The translations under genes and the position numbers were made by a program. Source: Lineus longissimus (Eukaryota > Nemertea > Pilidiophora > Heteronemertea > Lineidae). From it: a stretch of DNA of 64,000 bases. The stretch covers positions 6,143,001-6,207,000 of the forward strand of contig NC_088326.1 of the NCBI RefSeq assembly GCF_910592395.1, in the 5' to 3' direction. Position 1 is the first letter of the stretch, and each line of letters starts with the position of its first letter. Shown in pieces: positions 39,101 to 50,584 of this stretch. The notes below the pieces were generated by a model. It worked only from the letters and a program-made list of their open reading frames with translations, did no database searches and was not told the DNA's origin.

Positions 39101-42100
39101 TGCAACATTGCAGCAATCCTGGGGACAGTGAAGTCGAGGTCAAAAAGGTGTTCAAGTTGTGATTGGGAAATGTCGTAAACTGGAGGTCCCATTCGTCCAT
39201 TTCTAACACGTGGAGGGTGAAAGCCACTCATCTGCCTCCTTTGGAAAAGAAGAATAAACAAGTTTTGCAAATGGGATACTACATATGGATGTTTTCATAG
39301 ACAGCTACATGGTCATGTACATGTACATGTAGGCAGGTAGGATAGAAAAGGGTTAAAAATGGTGTTGACACCCCCTGCGAAATTCGACTGGAAATTGTCG
39401 GCAAAAGCCGGCAATTTCCACCTAATTCCAAACTATTTTTCCTTGCCAGGAGGCTGGAATTAGCTGGAAATTCCAGAAAATGTCAGGGCTGGAGTTTGGC
39501 GGTATTTTGGTAAATGGCAGTGCCAGAAAATGCCAGCTCTGGAAAAAGCTGGCATAACCTGGCATTAGCTGGAACCTTTAAATTTCCAGAGCTGGAATTA
39601 GGTGGAAAAATCTTGACCCAGGCCTTCCAGCTGATTACCAATGTCAGGGCTGTCATTTATTGGAAATAGCTGGCATTAGTTGACATTAGCTGGAAATTAC
39701 AAATTCAGCATGCAACGAGGAATGTCAGGGCTGTCATTTATTGGAAATAGCTGGCATTAGTTGACATTAGCTGGAAATTTAATATTGAGTATGTGACCTG
39801 CTCTACGTTTGAATCGATCAGAGCACTGCACACTAATAAACAGGCGTTTTTTGTCACTCAACAGTGACTATGATTAGAATCGTTGTGATATGCAACAAGA
39901 AGATCTCTTGTCGTGGAGTAAAACCAATAATCGCTTAGTTTTGACTTTGCTGATTGCAATCTTGTCACACGCACCTGCGATTATCACCACAGACAGGCAA
40001 TTTTTCACATGCAAACATGATTGCATGTTGATTTTGCTTGATCCCAGGCCGTGCGATTTCCAATTCTAATTCAATTTTGATGGCATCTGCAATTATAACT
40101 GCAAACAAGCAATTTCTGTCACACAGAAATATGATTAAAGGTTGCAGGTTGATTTTGCTTCCAACAGAGGTTGCTAGGATGACCAGTTCTTGTTGCGGGC
40201 ACCTGAAATTATCTATGCAAACAAGTGATTTATGTTACTTGCAAACATGATTGCTGTGGTATTATCAAGTTTTGAGCATATGCCACTGACCTAATCCCTT
40301 AGTTTTCTGACACAATCTTGTCACACTGTTATAATGTAAATATCATTCTTGGTGTGTGTTGACCATGGACTTACACGAGCATAAGAGGCCCTATCATATA
40401 AAACGTAAGATTATTGCTTCACTGAGGCTCCTTGCAGACACCTCTGCCAGGCGGACACTTCCCCATTGCAGATGGTTTAAGTTGCCACATGACCTGGGTT
40501 GGAGTGCTCGTCAATGCCGACTGGCGTCGTCAGGGCTCAATGCCCATCCTGGAGACAGCACGTCATTTACATCTTAGCTAATTGTGATCAGTTGATACGA
40601 TGACGTCATTGACAATCACTGACAGGAAAATTTTGCCTCTCGTTTAATAATATAGATAGTGCAAAGTATTCACATTGTAATATTAGGCTCGTAAGTTTGA
40701 GGATCATGGATTGACCAGATTGGTGTGAATTGCCCCAGGGCCCATGGAACATATGAGGCCTATACCAATTTTAAGTCCAGACTTTACGAAACGTGCCGGC
40801 GCTAACAATACGGCCGCCACCGACGATGGACGCCACATCATCGCATAGGCTCACAAGGTGAGCCAATAAAAAAAAGAGGTGCCGTTTTAACTGGATACCG
40901 TGACATCAACATGATGTTAACCACACATAGCACACTCTGTCACTTTGATGTCTGGAGGGCAGGGTTACAGACGGGGACTGACGTCCAAAATGGATGTCCA
41001 AATAACATCACTGCACGACCTTGAAAAGAATGATGGAGCAAGCCGACTGTTGATTGACTCCATCACTTACATGAGTCATGAGCTGTGGACATCTCCCATG
41101 CAAAATCTTACAGTTATGATACCGTCCGGGTCTACGATCATGCATACAATAATACAGGCTTACAGCACATACACTGATTCAGGCTTCATCATATGCTAAA
41201 AAAACAACCTCAAGGCCTGTCCATACCCTTTTTGCATTCATTTGAATCCTTATGTGTTCCAATTCAATTTGTGTAAACTTTGGATATCTTGATATCGAAT
41301 TCGGGGTAAAAATCAAGAAATAAGAAGAGCTCCCACATGATTTCTTTGTTTGACTTGAAAATTCAAACCTACCAGTTCCTGTCTGAGGTGTAATGCATCA
41401 TGGGATAGGTCAGGTGATAAGACCACATGATAGAATTGCATAACATAATAGCAATTTGCATAATGCCAGCAAATGCCAGCTTTTTCCAACAATTGTCAGA
41501 AACATCGAATTTGAAATTTCCAGCTAATTCCAGCTCTGACAATCTCATAGTAAAGTGACAGAGATTTCCAGCGCTGGAACTTTTACGAAAAGTAAAGTTC
41601 CAGAAAATGCCAAGAATTTCCACCCCATGGATAAAGTTCCAGTTTTTGTCAGCTTTTGCCAGCTATAACTTTTCGATGAAACTCTCTAAATTCAAAGTGT
41701 CAGCTTATTCCAGCCAAGAGCTGGAAATTCCAGCTATTTCCAACAAAATCCACCTAAGGTAAAATTCATTTCGCAGGGGACAGTCACAGTGCAAGTGCCA
41801 AAGTGGGGATTTAGATTTCATCAGGGACTGAATACCTCAACTACAAGGGTATGCTAACAGCTTGTAGGGGGTCTACATGCATCATACCTGGTGCTGTATC
41901 TAATGTATTTAACGAATTGTGGTCGTTTCGCTCCATGGCTTTTTCGCCCGCAGTCGTTTCGCCCCAATGCAGCGCCCGGTATTTCTCGAGTTCAGAGGAC
42001 ATGGAGATGCACTTAAAGAGCGCGTTGAGAACTTAAATTTAAATGACGTTGACAGGACATGATGATACATCATAAAAAATTTGATAATCAACTCTTTGGT

Positions 42101-42953
42101 CAGTTTCCTGACGCAAAACCACCCCAAGTCCAAGGAGGCGAAATTACCCAATGAGTAGGCGAACATACATGTACTGCTATTTGGAGCGAAACGACTGGGG
42201 GTGAAAAGTTATGGAGTGAAACGACCGGATACGGTATCTAACATAATGTAGCCCTAGGCCTATAGCCTAGCTAGCTATGCCTATTGTATAAATATGACTT
42301 TATAGTGAAATCAAGGATGGCTGCAGTACATTTACTGTTTAAAGGGCTTGGCCATTCGTTCACATCTAATAATTTTTGGTCCAGTTTAATCTAGTTCCGA
42401 TTTCTAATGCCAGGCGACACCACCAGTCTGGCTGTAATGCTTCTGCATGTATGAAGCATTACGGCCGGACTGGTGGTGTCGCCTGGTTTTAGAAATAGGA
42501 ACTATATAAAAAAAATAATATCCTGACAAAGAAGCAAACATACCTGAGCAAACTGGGTGTGTCTGTGCCACTACTGGCAGTGGCGGCAGTGGCACCACCA
42601 CCACCACCCGGCTGTCCCTGACCCTGTCTCTGACTCTGGGCCTGATGTTGATGTTCGTTCCGAAGGGCAGTAATCATGGATTGGATAAGGTTACTTAATG
42701 GCTGGCATTCATCCCATTCATATGCAACACGAAGAATGTTCCTCTGCACAGCTTCCAGCCTTTCCACAGCCAAATCTACATCCGAATCATCTTCGTCTTC
42801 TTGAGCTATGCACCGTTGTACATCCAACACTGTATTCATACAAGTGTGCAGGAAATTGCTGTACGTAAGTCTATCTTCAGGAGGAGGAGCAAACACGGCG
42901 ACCACAAAACTTGCGGACAGAAGGAACAAAAATATAAAACCATACACCTGCAT
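36147..42953 (-). CDS. DDE integrase-core (rve-like) protein, 4 exons
   Basis: The proposed CDS on the minus strand joins 42953-42544, 39238-39068, 38441-38151 and 36915-36147. Splice sites are GT..AG and the phases agree, giving 546 residues. The order is an N-terminal helical region with a Gln/Gly-rich linker, then a helix-turn-helix-like segment (residues about 150-195, ending TVRRRLR), a basic region, and an RNase H-fold integrase core. The catalytic residues are visible: D284 in WHIDGNHK, D341 in RADRGTEN and E376 in NQRIERFWRD. The same domain order occurs in integrase-core proteins of animals and basidiomycetes. Intact frame, introns and triad suggest a selected or recently active gene. 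No terminal inverted repeat is evident next to the coding region. The first 25 residues look like a signal peptide but may be a misread polypyrimidine tract, so the true 5' exon is uncertain. Confidence 0.85.
37265..38075. mobile_element. 811-bp non-autonomous element in integrase intron 3
   Basis: AGGGATCATCTCAAAA at the left is matched by its exact inverse TTTTGAGATGATCCCT at the right. The similarity continues imperfectly for about 100 bp (GATGC-CCAAAAGAC, GTATTTCG and a C/G-rich run). I could not define a target duplication. An element with closely related ends (AGGGACCATCTCA) lies at 50674-50811. Confidence 0.65.
38520..39067. other. Integrase intron 2, no feature recognised
   Basis: This is AT-rich non-coding sequence between exons 2 and 3 of the integrase gene. 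I see no repeat or regulatory signal I can support. Confidence 0.4.
39371..41780. mobile_element. 2.4-kb element with subterminal repeat arrays, integrase intron 1
   Basis: CCCCTGCGAAAT near 39372 has its inverse ATTTCGCAGGGG ending at 41780. Behind each end lies an array of short words related to TGGAAATT, CCAGCT, GGCATTAGCTGG and CCAGAAAATGCCAG (about 39380-39785 and 41460-41760). The two arrays are mutually inverted. ACA next to both ends may be a 3-bp target duplication. The middle shows no transposase. Dense subterminal repeats are typical of non-autonomous DNA transposons that carry arrayed transposase-binding sites. Confidence 0.6.
41904..42233. mobile_element. 330-bp hAT-like MITE with 8-bp target duplication
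   Basis: The 8-bp direct repeat GTATCTAA stands at 41896-41903 and 42234-42241. Inside, GGTCGTTTCGCTCCAT at the left is mirrored by ATGGAGTGAAACGACC at the right, and a second set (GTCGTTTCGC and GCGAAACGAC) lies further in. The 8-bp duplication suggests the hAT superfamily. The outermost bases are less symmetrical. It has no coding capacity. Confidence 0.65.
42394..42502. mobile_element. 109-bp foldback element
   Basis: A near-perfect hairpin has arms of about 50 bp: GTTCCGATTTCTAA through GTAATGCTTC, a short loop, then the complement ending TTAGAAATAGGAAC. TA flanks each side (C-TA-GTTCC and GGAAC-TA-T). It sits about 40 bp inside integrase intron 1, just after the exon 1 donor. Confidence 0.7.
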
Positions 42954-43171
42954 GATTCTAATCAGTGAATAAATGAAGCGTCAGGGATCTCAAGTTGAAA
43001 TATTATGAAGCTTGTCGGATTTTGAAAAATGGTGGTGAAATGTGAAGCCAAACAGTTTATGAGAGAAGATTTTTCATTGGTCGCTTCAAATTTTTCCGTT
43101 TTTTACCGAACATTAACCTCCGTCGCACTGCGCCCACGTCGGAACCACCACACGCCGACATGGAAACTTTG

Positions 43172-43217
43172 ATAACCGATATGGGAACTAGACTTATGAT
43201 CGTATCCGCGCGCCATA
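43172..43217 (-). promoter_or_regulatory. Shared upstream sequence, right copy
   Basis: On the minus strand this is the counterpart of 23581-23628, with the same 22 bases at 43217-43196 and a continuing match into TCGGTTAT. It lies about 220-260 bp upstream of the integrase start codon. Further TCGG words (ATGTCGG, CCGACGTGG) follow downstream of it, as they do at the left copy. Confidence 0.75.
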
Positions 43218-43536
43218 CACGGCAGATCCATGGCTTGAAGAAGTGCATTACAAGTGCATCGTTCCAAAGGAAAGGATCGACTCATGGAGAGCTTTCTTCG
43301 GTAAAATTAGAGTCAACATCGGAAAAGTGTGATAATTCAGTCAGATTATTTTGTTTTCTTTTTTTTCTGCACTTTGTTGATAGAAAGTACTAATGTAGAA
43401 TAGGAGGTGATTGGGTAGCCGACAGCAGGGTAATATTACGCTTAATACCAATGGTTGTTTAAGGTCGTTTTAGGACCAAATGAGGAATTACTTACACTTG
43501 TCAGTTTGTATATCTTGATTATACCATTTGACACTT

Positions 43537-43607
43537 TAAACTCATGCTGTTAACTATCATCATTGTTATATTTTAAAAACAGTGATACAAATAACAGCAT
43601 GAGTTTA
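43537..43607. repeat. 71-bp foldback
   Basis: TAAACTCATGCTGTTA at 43537-43552 is the exact inverse of 43592-43607, and the arms extend with mismatches toward the centre. It is probably a small MITE. Confidence 0.75.
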
Positions 43608-43826
43608 TAAAACTGTCCTTTCTTTGAAGGAAATTAGCCTTTAGGCCTTCCTAAAGTTCCCAAATCTTACAAGTCATACTTCAGGAACTACCACAACAAT
43701 GACCCGAATGAAATCATTGCTAATAGCCCCAAATTAAATTGTATTGCTATATTTTTCTTTGGTTCTTCAAATCTAGTAGCCAACTTTTGTAAATTTAGAT
43801 ATCCTGAAACGAAAAAGCGGTATTAC

Positions 43827-44081
43827 CTGTATCACCCAATAACGGTATTTTACACCAGTTTTCCTCCGGCTACAATTCCATGTTGCTTTGTTCGATAGGA
43901 AAACCCAGAGGCAGACATGACCTATGATGGAGAATGCCTGGCACTCCTGAGCAATCATGCATGTTAACCCGCACTGAATGACAGAATCAGCTGCCCGCTG
44001 GATTCCCGATTTACGTTCATCAACGTATCTGCTGTATGTCAGCACGAAAATATTTACTCGTACAAGCGCAGTTGCAGCCAT
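43827..44081 (-). CDS. Possible first exon with cysteine-rich PAN/apple-like segment
   Basis: On the minus strand an open frame starts ATG at 44081 and reaches a good donor (CAG|GTAATA) after 85 codons, in phase 0. The middle holds cysteines spaced as C-x3-C-x5-C with AF and a later C-x4-F, which recalls a PAN/apple module, but the match is weak. Its partner exon is unknown. Splicing to CAG|GTG at the start of integrase exon 1 would keep phase 0, so it could be an alternative 5' exon of that gene. It could also be an unrelated gene or chance. Confidence 0.25.
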
Positions 44082-45860
44082 TTTCTTTCATTGGTAAATT
44101 CGGAGTCGAACTTCTGATAATATTCTTGTCTTATATTGGTCTAAGGATTTCTTATATCAACAGATCGTGTGAAATCTAACATTACACACTTTTTGGCAAT
44201 AACTGAAAGAAGAGCAATACCACACCCAGGTGCCAGTGCGACTTCCGAATGAGCAGATCACATACTGGTACTCAGTAATTGAAAAGGCAAAGCACCGGAA
44301 CCACCAATCACGAACCTCGATCATTAACCTGAAACGGCTTGGCTATCAAGAAACTTCCCATAATATTCTTGGCTCTCCACAGTTCTTTGAATGAGACTGA
44401 TGTATTTGTTTGCGAACGCTGAAATTCGTACACGGCCTTGATCATGATTTCTAGAGTCCTTCGGCACTGGTAACAGGAAACAGACTTACAAGCGTAGCCT
44501 ACATTTTATAGCGTGTTGTGAAGTCCCGGAGCGTCTTCCTTGGGATACATTCAGCCCCCCCCCCCCCCCCAAAGAAAAACCCCAAAACAAAACAACAAAA
44601 AAGAAACACCAATTTGTCTTGCGAACTACCAATCAGGTACCTGGACATCAAAAAGGTTATGACAATAGGTGGCGCTGCGGTAACAAATTCGGAAATGAAT
44701 AGAAATCTGCATGTTACCTCCGAATGAAATAACTAATTTTCTGTCAAAATGACACTTTAATTTAGTCAGTAATTATGGAGGTCGAAAAAATGACGGTCGT
44801 TGAACTGAAGGAGGAACTTCGTGGCTAACAAGGCTAAGCTCAGACTTGATGAGTAGGTTAGTTTTTACATCACATGCATCGCGATCGATCATCTTAATAC
44901 ACGTAACATGCCAACGTAGTCTCCTCCAAACAAACGTGGTATATGTACGATTGACATCTGGCCTTTATATCGTGGGCATTCTACGATTAATGAACAGCCA
45001 ATCAGGAGTCCGTTATAGTGAAGGAGGTTAGGTTGTTGATCTTTTGTTTTAATATATGGTCACTGCCCGCTCGTCCCCGCTCCCCGGGCGCCCGCCCGCC
45101 CCCCCCCTCCGATTCCACCCTACCATAGACCCCGCATTTAGGCCCTACCCTTTTTAGTGCAGGCAATGCTTTGAATTACCGAACATCTGCCTTTGACGTC
45201 CCCGTTATGCGCTCCGACCGTGCGCCCCGACCAGTACGAACTGCCGGTGTAAAAGTAGAAAATGTCCCCTGGAAAAAGTGTCCGGCCCTATTGTATTCTG
45301 CTATAATAACAATATTTTTATGGTCCTATTATCTGGTCTATCGAGACCATGACTGACAATGCAATAGCTCAGAGATTGAAGCGCATAGTAGAATCCTTTG
45401 TTTCCCGGACATTCTATCCTAGGACATTTTAAACTTCTACACCGGTCCAGTGTAATCGTTATTGTAGTCCTCTGAAGATATCAGCCCGAGTCAGCTTGCA
45501 AGCACAAGGAAAATAGTGGAAGAGTACCCTCCCCTGATCCCCACCCATAAACGTGTCCGCCCACGGACCCCAACCACCACCACGCCTTTGGCTGCACATT
45601 GATTTTTTTACTCTCTCCGCCTCACGTTTGATTGGAAATGCCCCCAAGCTCAGGATGATAGGCCTACTTTTTCCTATTGCCCTGGGTGATGAGTCAACCG
45701 AACGTAATCACGACGCCAACGGAGGTTCTTCGAATGCATTGCGAAAGTGACGAAATCAGCGCCTCTAGTCTCAAGATTGCGAAATGCCCGGGTAGCAGAA
45801 TTTCTTAAGAGTCGGACCTCAATTCATTTGTCGTAATATATCGCTTACCATCGGGACGAA
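44082..45860. other. Intergenic region between integrase and chromodomain genes
   Basis: I see no supportable exon. The stretch holds a poly-C run at about 44556-44571, a GC-rich patch with CGCCCGCCCG words at about 45068-45110, and otherwise unremarkable sequence. It should contain the promoter of the downstream chromodomain gene, but no clear core element is visible. Confidence 0.4.
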
Positions 45861-48800
45861 ATGGATTCTACCAGTAACAATAATGATACAGGTGATAGCA
45901 TGGTTAATGAAGATTTAGCAGGTATCAATATTATTGTGAAGTTTTCTTTACATAATCGACATTGGCGACGTTTGGCCAACCAAACCAGCCAGCCCCTTTC
46001 GATACAGCCTGCATACAATGTCAATAACATAGGCCTATGCACATGATGCATCGAATGTAACTGAAATGAAATGCATGAACAGCAGGCAGCTGTTGTGCAG
46101 ACTGACAGAGGTATAAAGTTATTTATGGACCCTTGACATTTGATAATAAGCGGAATCTTGATTTGTTTGCTTGTTTCACCTAGTATAGGAGATGGGTAGG
46201 CCTATTACTAGTATTGGTATTATTGTTAATGTTATGTTAGGTGAGCACACTCACGCACACACACTCACGGGCCATCATGGCCATGGCCATGCAGACGCAG
46301 TGACAGTGTGGGCTATTATAAATCACATAAACTGTGAGATGCAAACTTGTGATATCGCGATATGGGTAGGTTATCATTAAGTGCATCTCACGGTTTATTA
46401 TAAGCCCACAGTGTGACGACAATCACAATTGAATATGGTCGATGCCAAAATCATGAAATGCGAGTATCGTATAGCGAGGCTATAGTTTTGTCCAAGTTGT
46501 TATGTAATCTTGGAAATCTGGACTTTTACTACAGCAAATACATTACAGTCATAGGCTTACTCTGAAAAGGTTCCCTTCAAACTTGGTACATGTGCAAACA
46601 AAATTGGCATTTGGATTGTGAAAAAAAAGGATGCAACTGTGACTCTTTCCCGTTTCCCTCTCTCTGCAACCAAACAATGGAGAGAATAAAGTTTTAATCC
46701 TTCTCGTATTGTTCTGGACACTCTCCACGCATGCGAGGAGTTTGGTCAGGGTCTTTCTCGAAACTGTCTATTGTACTGCCACATCGTGAGAAGATGATGG
46801 TATGGTACAAATGTAGATAGCCATGGCATCTAGCACTGCATTTACAGAAGCTTAGCAGCCCACCAGGCCAGGCCTACCGGTACATTGATTTAGTTAATGA
46901 ATTATGAGTGACTTCCTCACGCACGCTGTTATTGTAACTGAACCACTGAGGACCAGGAATGGTTATTAAAAGTGGACCCACAATGATTATGATGACAGTA
47001 CAGTACTGCCACTTTTTAAAGGGTAATTAAATTAGCGCCATGTCTGCATGACAGAAATAGTAAAATGGGGATACAAAGCAGACCTGGCGATATATTATCG
47101 TGCAATGTTAGCATCATTGGGAATTGCCATTCTAAATTTTAACTTCTTCATCTTTGCGCAAATTCTGGCTGCATAGCAGCCATCTTTGAAATCTTTTTTC
47201 CGATTTCATTGCCAATGGTTGTATGCAGAGGTACAAATAATACCCAAAAGATTGAGAAGCAGATACACTGCCACTAAAAGTGACTGACAATAATCTTCAG
47301 ATTGTGGCATGTGACCTCTTTGCTAGACCGTCTGACCCAGATGTGTTTGCCTTCTCTTTTACAGGCTGCACCAGCAAGTAGGCCTGAGGCAACTTCTCAA
47401 CCTGTGAACAATAGGAAGTCAGTCAAAGCTAAGGTATGTGTGTGACCAAGTTTCCATCACCGAATTCTTTTTAGACCTTGAGATTGTTCAGACTTAACTT
47501 GTCATGTCCAATCTGTCATCATGACTTTATGGGAAAACCTGTGGCATGTTTGTCAAGGTTCCGCAGCAAAACATCCCCATAGCATAATGCTGCCACCTCC
47601 GTGCTTCACAGTCGGTACGGTGTTCTTTGGATTACCCCCCCCCCCCGTTTTGCCAAACGTACTGCTGGTAGTTGTGGCCGAAGACTTCGCTTTTAGTCTC
47701 ATCAGACCAAATAACACTCCTCCAGAGACTCTGTATTTGCCCACATGTTCTCTCGCAAACTTCAGCCTTGCTTCCCGGTGGCGTTTTTGAAGTAAAGGCT
47801 TCTTTCTTGCCCTGCAGCCTCGTAGTCCACTACGATGCAAGACCTTCTGGACAGTGGACAGTGACACATTTGTCTCTGTAGCTTCTAATTCCTGGCAGAG
47901 GTGTTTCTTGGTCGTCTCGGGGTTAATGTGCACCTTTCTAACCAATGTGGGCTCATCTTTGGCTGTCAGCTTGCGCTTTCTTCCTGACCTTGGTAAGGTT
48001 GCTGTTGTCCCTGGGTCCCTGTACTTCCGCTTTATTGTCTGAACTGACGCCCGTGGCATATCAAGCTGCTTGAAAATGACTCTTAGTGAAGTACCAGACT
48101 GGTTCAAGTGGACAGGCGACTCTATCAGATCTTGAGAGTACTCCTTTGACTTCCCCATGATGGCTCTAAGCTGGCAAATGACCTGAGCAGAAACCCAGTC
48201 CCTTTTATACTGCTACAGTGGCGCCACCTGAGCTATGACATAATCATGATGGTCAACAGGTAGTGGAGACAAGATAAAAGCCATTGCATAACATATTTGC
48301 CCACCTCAAGGCCAAACAACTTGTAGATAAGGTAGGTGTATGTAAACTTATGACACTCTGAAATATGCATTGTTCTCAAATAGAGCTCATAAAAACAATG
48401 AAATTAATGAAACAGAAGTATGTTATTTAGTTGATGACGAGATGTGATGATAGACGTCCTGTAAACTATATACTATTCCCGCGTTCTGTAGTTGCAGAGA
48501 AAGATACAAGGTTATATCATCCTTTGAATTGTATGTAAACTTTCGAGCACGACTGTACTCTCTAATTTTTGCCTTGGCCTCCAGAAATAATAGTGTATTT
48601 TCAAATTCTTTCTTATCAAACCTGAGTGTGTGTTATTATTGCACCACCAATATCCAATTTGATAACCAGTACGCATGTACCCAATGGTTTGGTTGTCTAA
48701 TTTTCTAATTGATATTTCTAATTCTAGTGTAAAAGTCAATAGTTCCCTTTTTTGTCATGGTAATGTTGTGGGCATTTTCTATTCTTGGCTCACATGGGTG

Positions 48801-50258
48801 AGCTTATATCCTTACGATTTCATCTTGTCCAGCATTGTTGGCTTTGACTTTGTCTGTCGTTAAGCACTTTTATCATATACCCTAAGTGCAGTGATCTGGC
48901 AGACGTATATGATAAATAGAAAACTGCACGAGTGTCTGATCTGAGTATCCAGATTGCACTCGATGATTTTCTACGCAGGTCGAGAGCTTTTCAAGCCGTA
49001 GAAAATCATCTCGTGCAATCTGGATACTCGGATCAGACACTCGTGCGGTTTTCTTATTGTACATGTACATGTAAGAAGCACTATCAATGGAAACACGTAC
49101 CGCTTTTTTCAGAAAAGAAAAGCCAGCAAGGGAAAAGCAAGCAAGGCGAAGGGTAAGAAATTTTTATTAGATTCAAGTTGCCGTGTTGGAAATAACAGTG
49201 GTCATAAGATATATAGAAAATGTAGCACTTGTCTTCATGGCATCATTGCATCACATCATCAGGAGGATAGGATTTTTGATAGAAATTTGCAACCATAAGC
49301 TGATTTAGAAATTTGCAACCATAAGCTGATTTAGAAATTTAATTTGCGGAGCAAAAACAAACAGTTATGTGATATTTCCATTGAAATAATGGACTCCTCG
49401 GAGTGCATGATGCAATGAGATTACAAAGAAACATTTAGCCAAATGTTCAGTTGTTGAAAGGTTTAATGAGGAACTGACCCCTGTATCCTCATATCCAATC
49501 GGGGGGGGGACAATTTTGGTCGCATGGCCATCAGAATGAAATGTAATTGACTTATTTTGCAGGAGACTATTGCGCAGCTGAGAGAATAGACAACTACGAC
49601 CCCAAAAACAACACGTATTACATAAAGTGGCAAGGATATGATGCGTCCCACAACTCATGGGTGAAAGCGGAAGACGTAACTTCTCCTCTCATCTCTTCTT
49701 ACAAAGAAAAATTAGGTAAATCATGATTGAAATGATTATGGCTGTGTGCTCTATGCAGTTGATGTTGTAGTGGTTGTGAGTCAGGCTGATGCAGCAGTTT
49801 CTGAGAGGTAGTGCCCAATTCGAACAACTGTAGCTTATCACATAATTATTGTTTATCAGAATTGTGGAGTCAAAAGGAAGGATTGACAATCAATTTATTG
49901 AAATTCCTTCAGATGATACATTAAAAGATGTCATAAAACTCACCTGTCCATTCAAAAGGCTTTTGTATTGCAATTACAGAACGGTTTCTATTCAATAAAA
50001 ACACTTCGCTGGTGAAAAAATTATTGGGAACACTTCAAAGCAGTGGAAGTCTTTGGTTCAAAGGCATCTCAAACCAGTATGAGGTTGCAGCATGAATGCA
50101 GTGTAATTGAGATTTGCTTGTTTTCTTCGCCTTAATTCCATATATTTTGGTAGTGTACCCTTGAAGAAAATGATATGATGTCGTGTGATACTAATATCTG
50201 CATAATAGTGGTTCTTTTAATTTTCTCTATTTTAGGTTCCGGAACGCACAAGAAGTGA
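45861..50258 (+). CDS. Small chromodomain protein, 5 exons
   Basis: The proposed CDS joins 45861-45921, 47375-47433, 49113-49152, 49563-49715 and 50236-50258, with GT..AG introns and matching phases, giving 111 residues. The start has good context (GACGAAATGG). The N-terminus is acidic and polar, and residues 41-53 are Lys/Ala/Ser-rich, a likely nuclear localisation or DNA-binding patch. Residues 56-104 are a chromodomain: Y56, ERI, YYIKWQGY, HNSW, EDV and SPLI are all in place. The aromatic cage predicted from HP1/Polycomb (Y56, W76, Y79) is complete, so methyl-lysine binding is plausible. The protein stops seven residues after the domain, so no chromoshadow domain is present. The acceptor of exon 2 is the less certain choice: using CAG at 47364 instead of 47374 would give a stop. 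Confidence 0.8.
46300..46417. repeat. 118-bp foldback in chromodomain intron 1
   Basis: GTGACAGTGTGGGCTATTAT at the left is mirrored by ATAAGCCCACAGTGTGAC at the right, with AACTGTGAGATGCA and TGCATCTCACGGTT as the inner arms around GATATCGCGATAT. It is probably a MITE-type insertion. Confidence 0.6.
47553..48555 (-). pseudogene. Decayed Tc1-like transposon, truncated transposase
   Basis: On the minus strand a frame from 48158 to 47553 encodes the N-terminal part of a Tc1-family transposase: MGKSKEYS start, helix-turn-helix with SLRVIFKQL, GRKRKLT between the two DNA-binding subdomains, and VQKVLHRSGLRG. The region expected to carry the first catalytic Asp (LWSDE-type) is scrambled by a frameshift near the poly-C run at 47634-47646. 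The frame recovers at HGGGSIMLWGCF, then homology stops, so the C-terminal third is missing. One terminal repeat survives: GTAAACTTTCGAGCACGACTG ends at 48555, followed by TA. The other end is absent. It sits inside intron 2 of the chromodomain gene, in opposite orientation. Confidence 0.85.
48920..49052. repeat. 133-bp foldback in chromodomain intron 2
   Basis: Two arms of about 55 bp match with about four mismatches (AAAACTGCACGAGTGTCTGA at the left against TCAGACACTCGTGCGGTTTT at the right), around a short centre near GCAGGTCGAGAGC. It ends 60 bp before the acceptor of chromodomain exon 3. Confidence 0.75.
49500..49509. repeat. Poly-G run before chromodomain exon 4
   Basis: A homopolymer G tract lies about 55 bp upstream of the acceptor at 49562. 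It is noted only because such runs are error-prone in assemblies. Confidence 0.6.
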
Positions 50259-50584
50259 TGCACCTCATGTCTTTCGATTGTTGAAAAAATTGATGTGAAT
50301 TTGTGCAAATCCTCCCGCCTGTGTTTTTTTGTTCAGTGGAATTCACGTATTTCGGTATTCCTTCTTCACCTCCACGCATTATTCATTCTGACATAAACTC
50401 ACATGATCACTTTTGATGAAAGATTACATAATGGATATATTGAATTGGCACAAATATAGTAACAATGTAAACTTATCATATCTTTCAAAGGTATCATTAA
50501 AAGTAAATGTAAGTTACATGTACATGTACTGTGGAATTATTGTTTTTTCAGACAATCTGTGGCTGTTGTATACATGTATCATTC

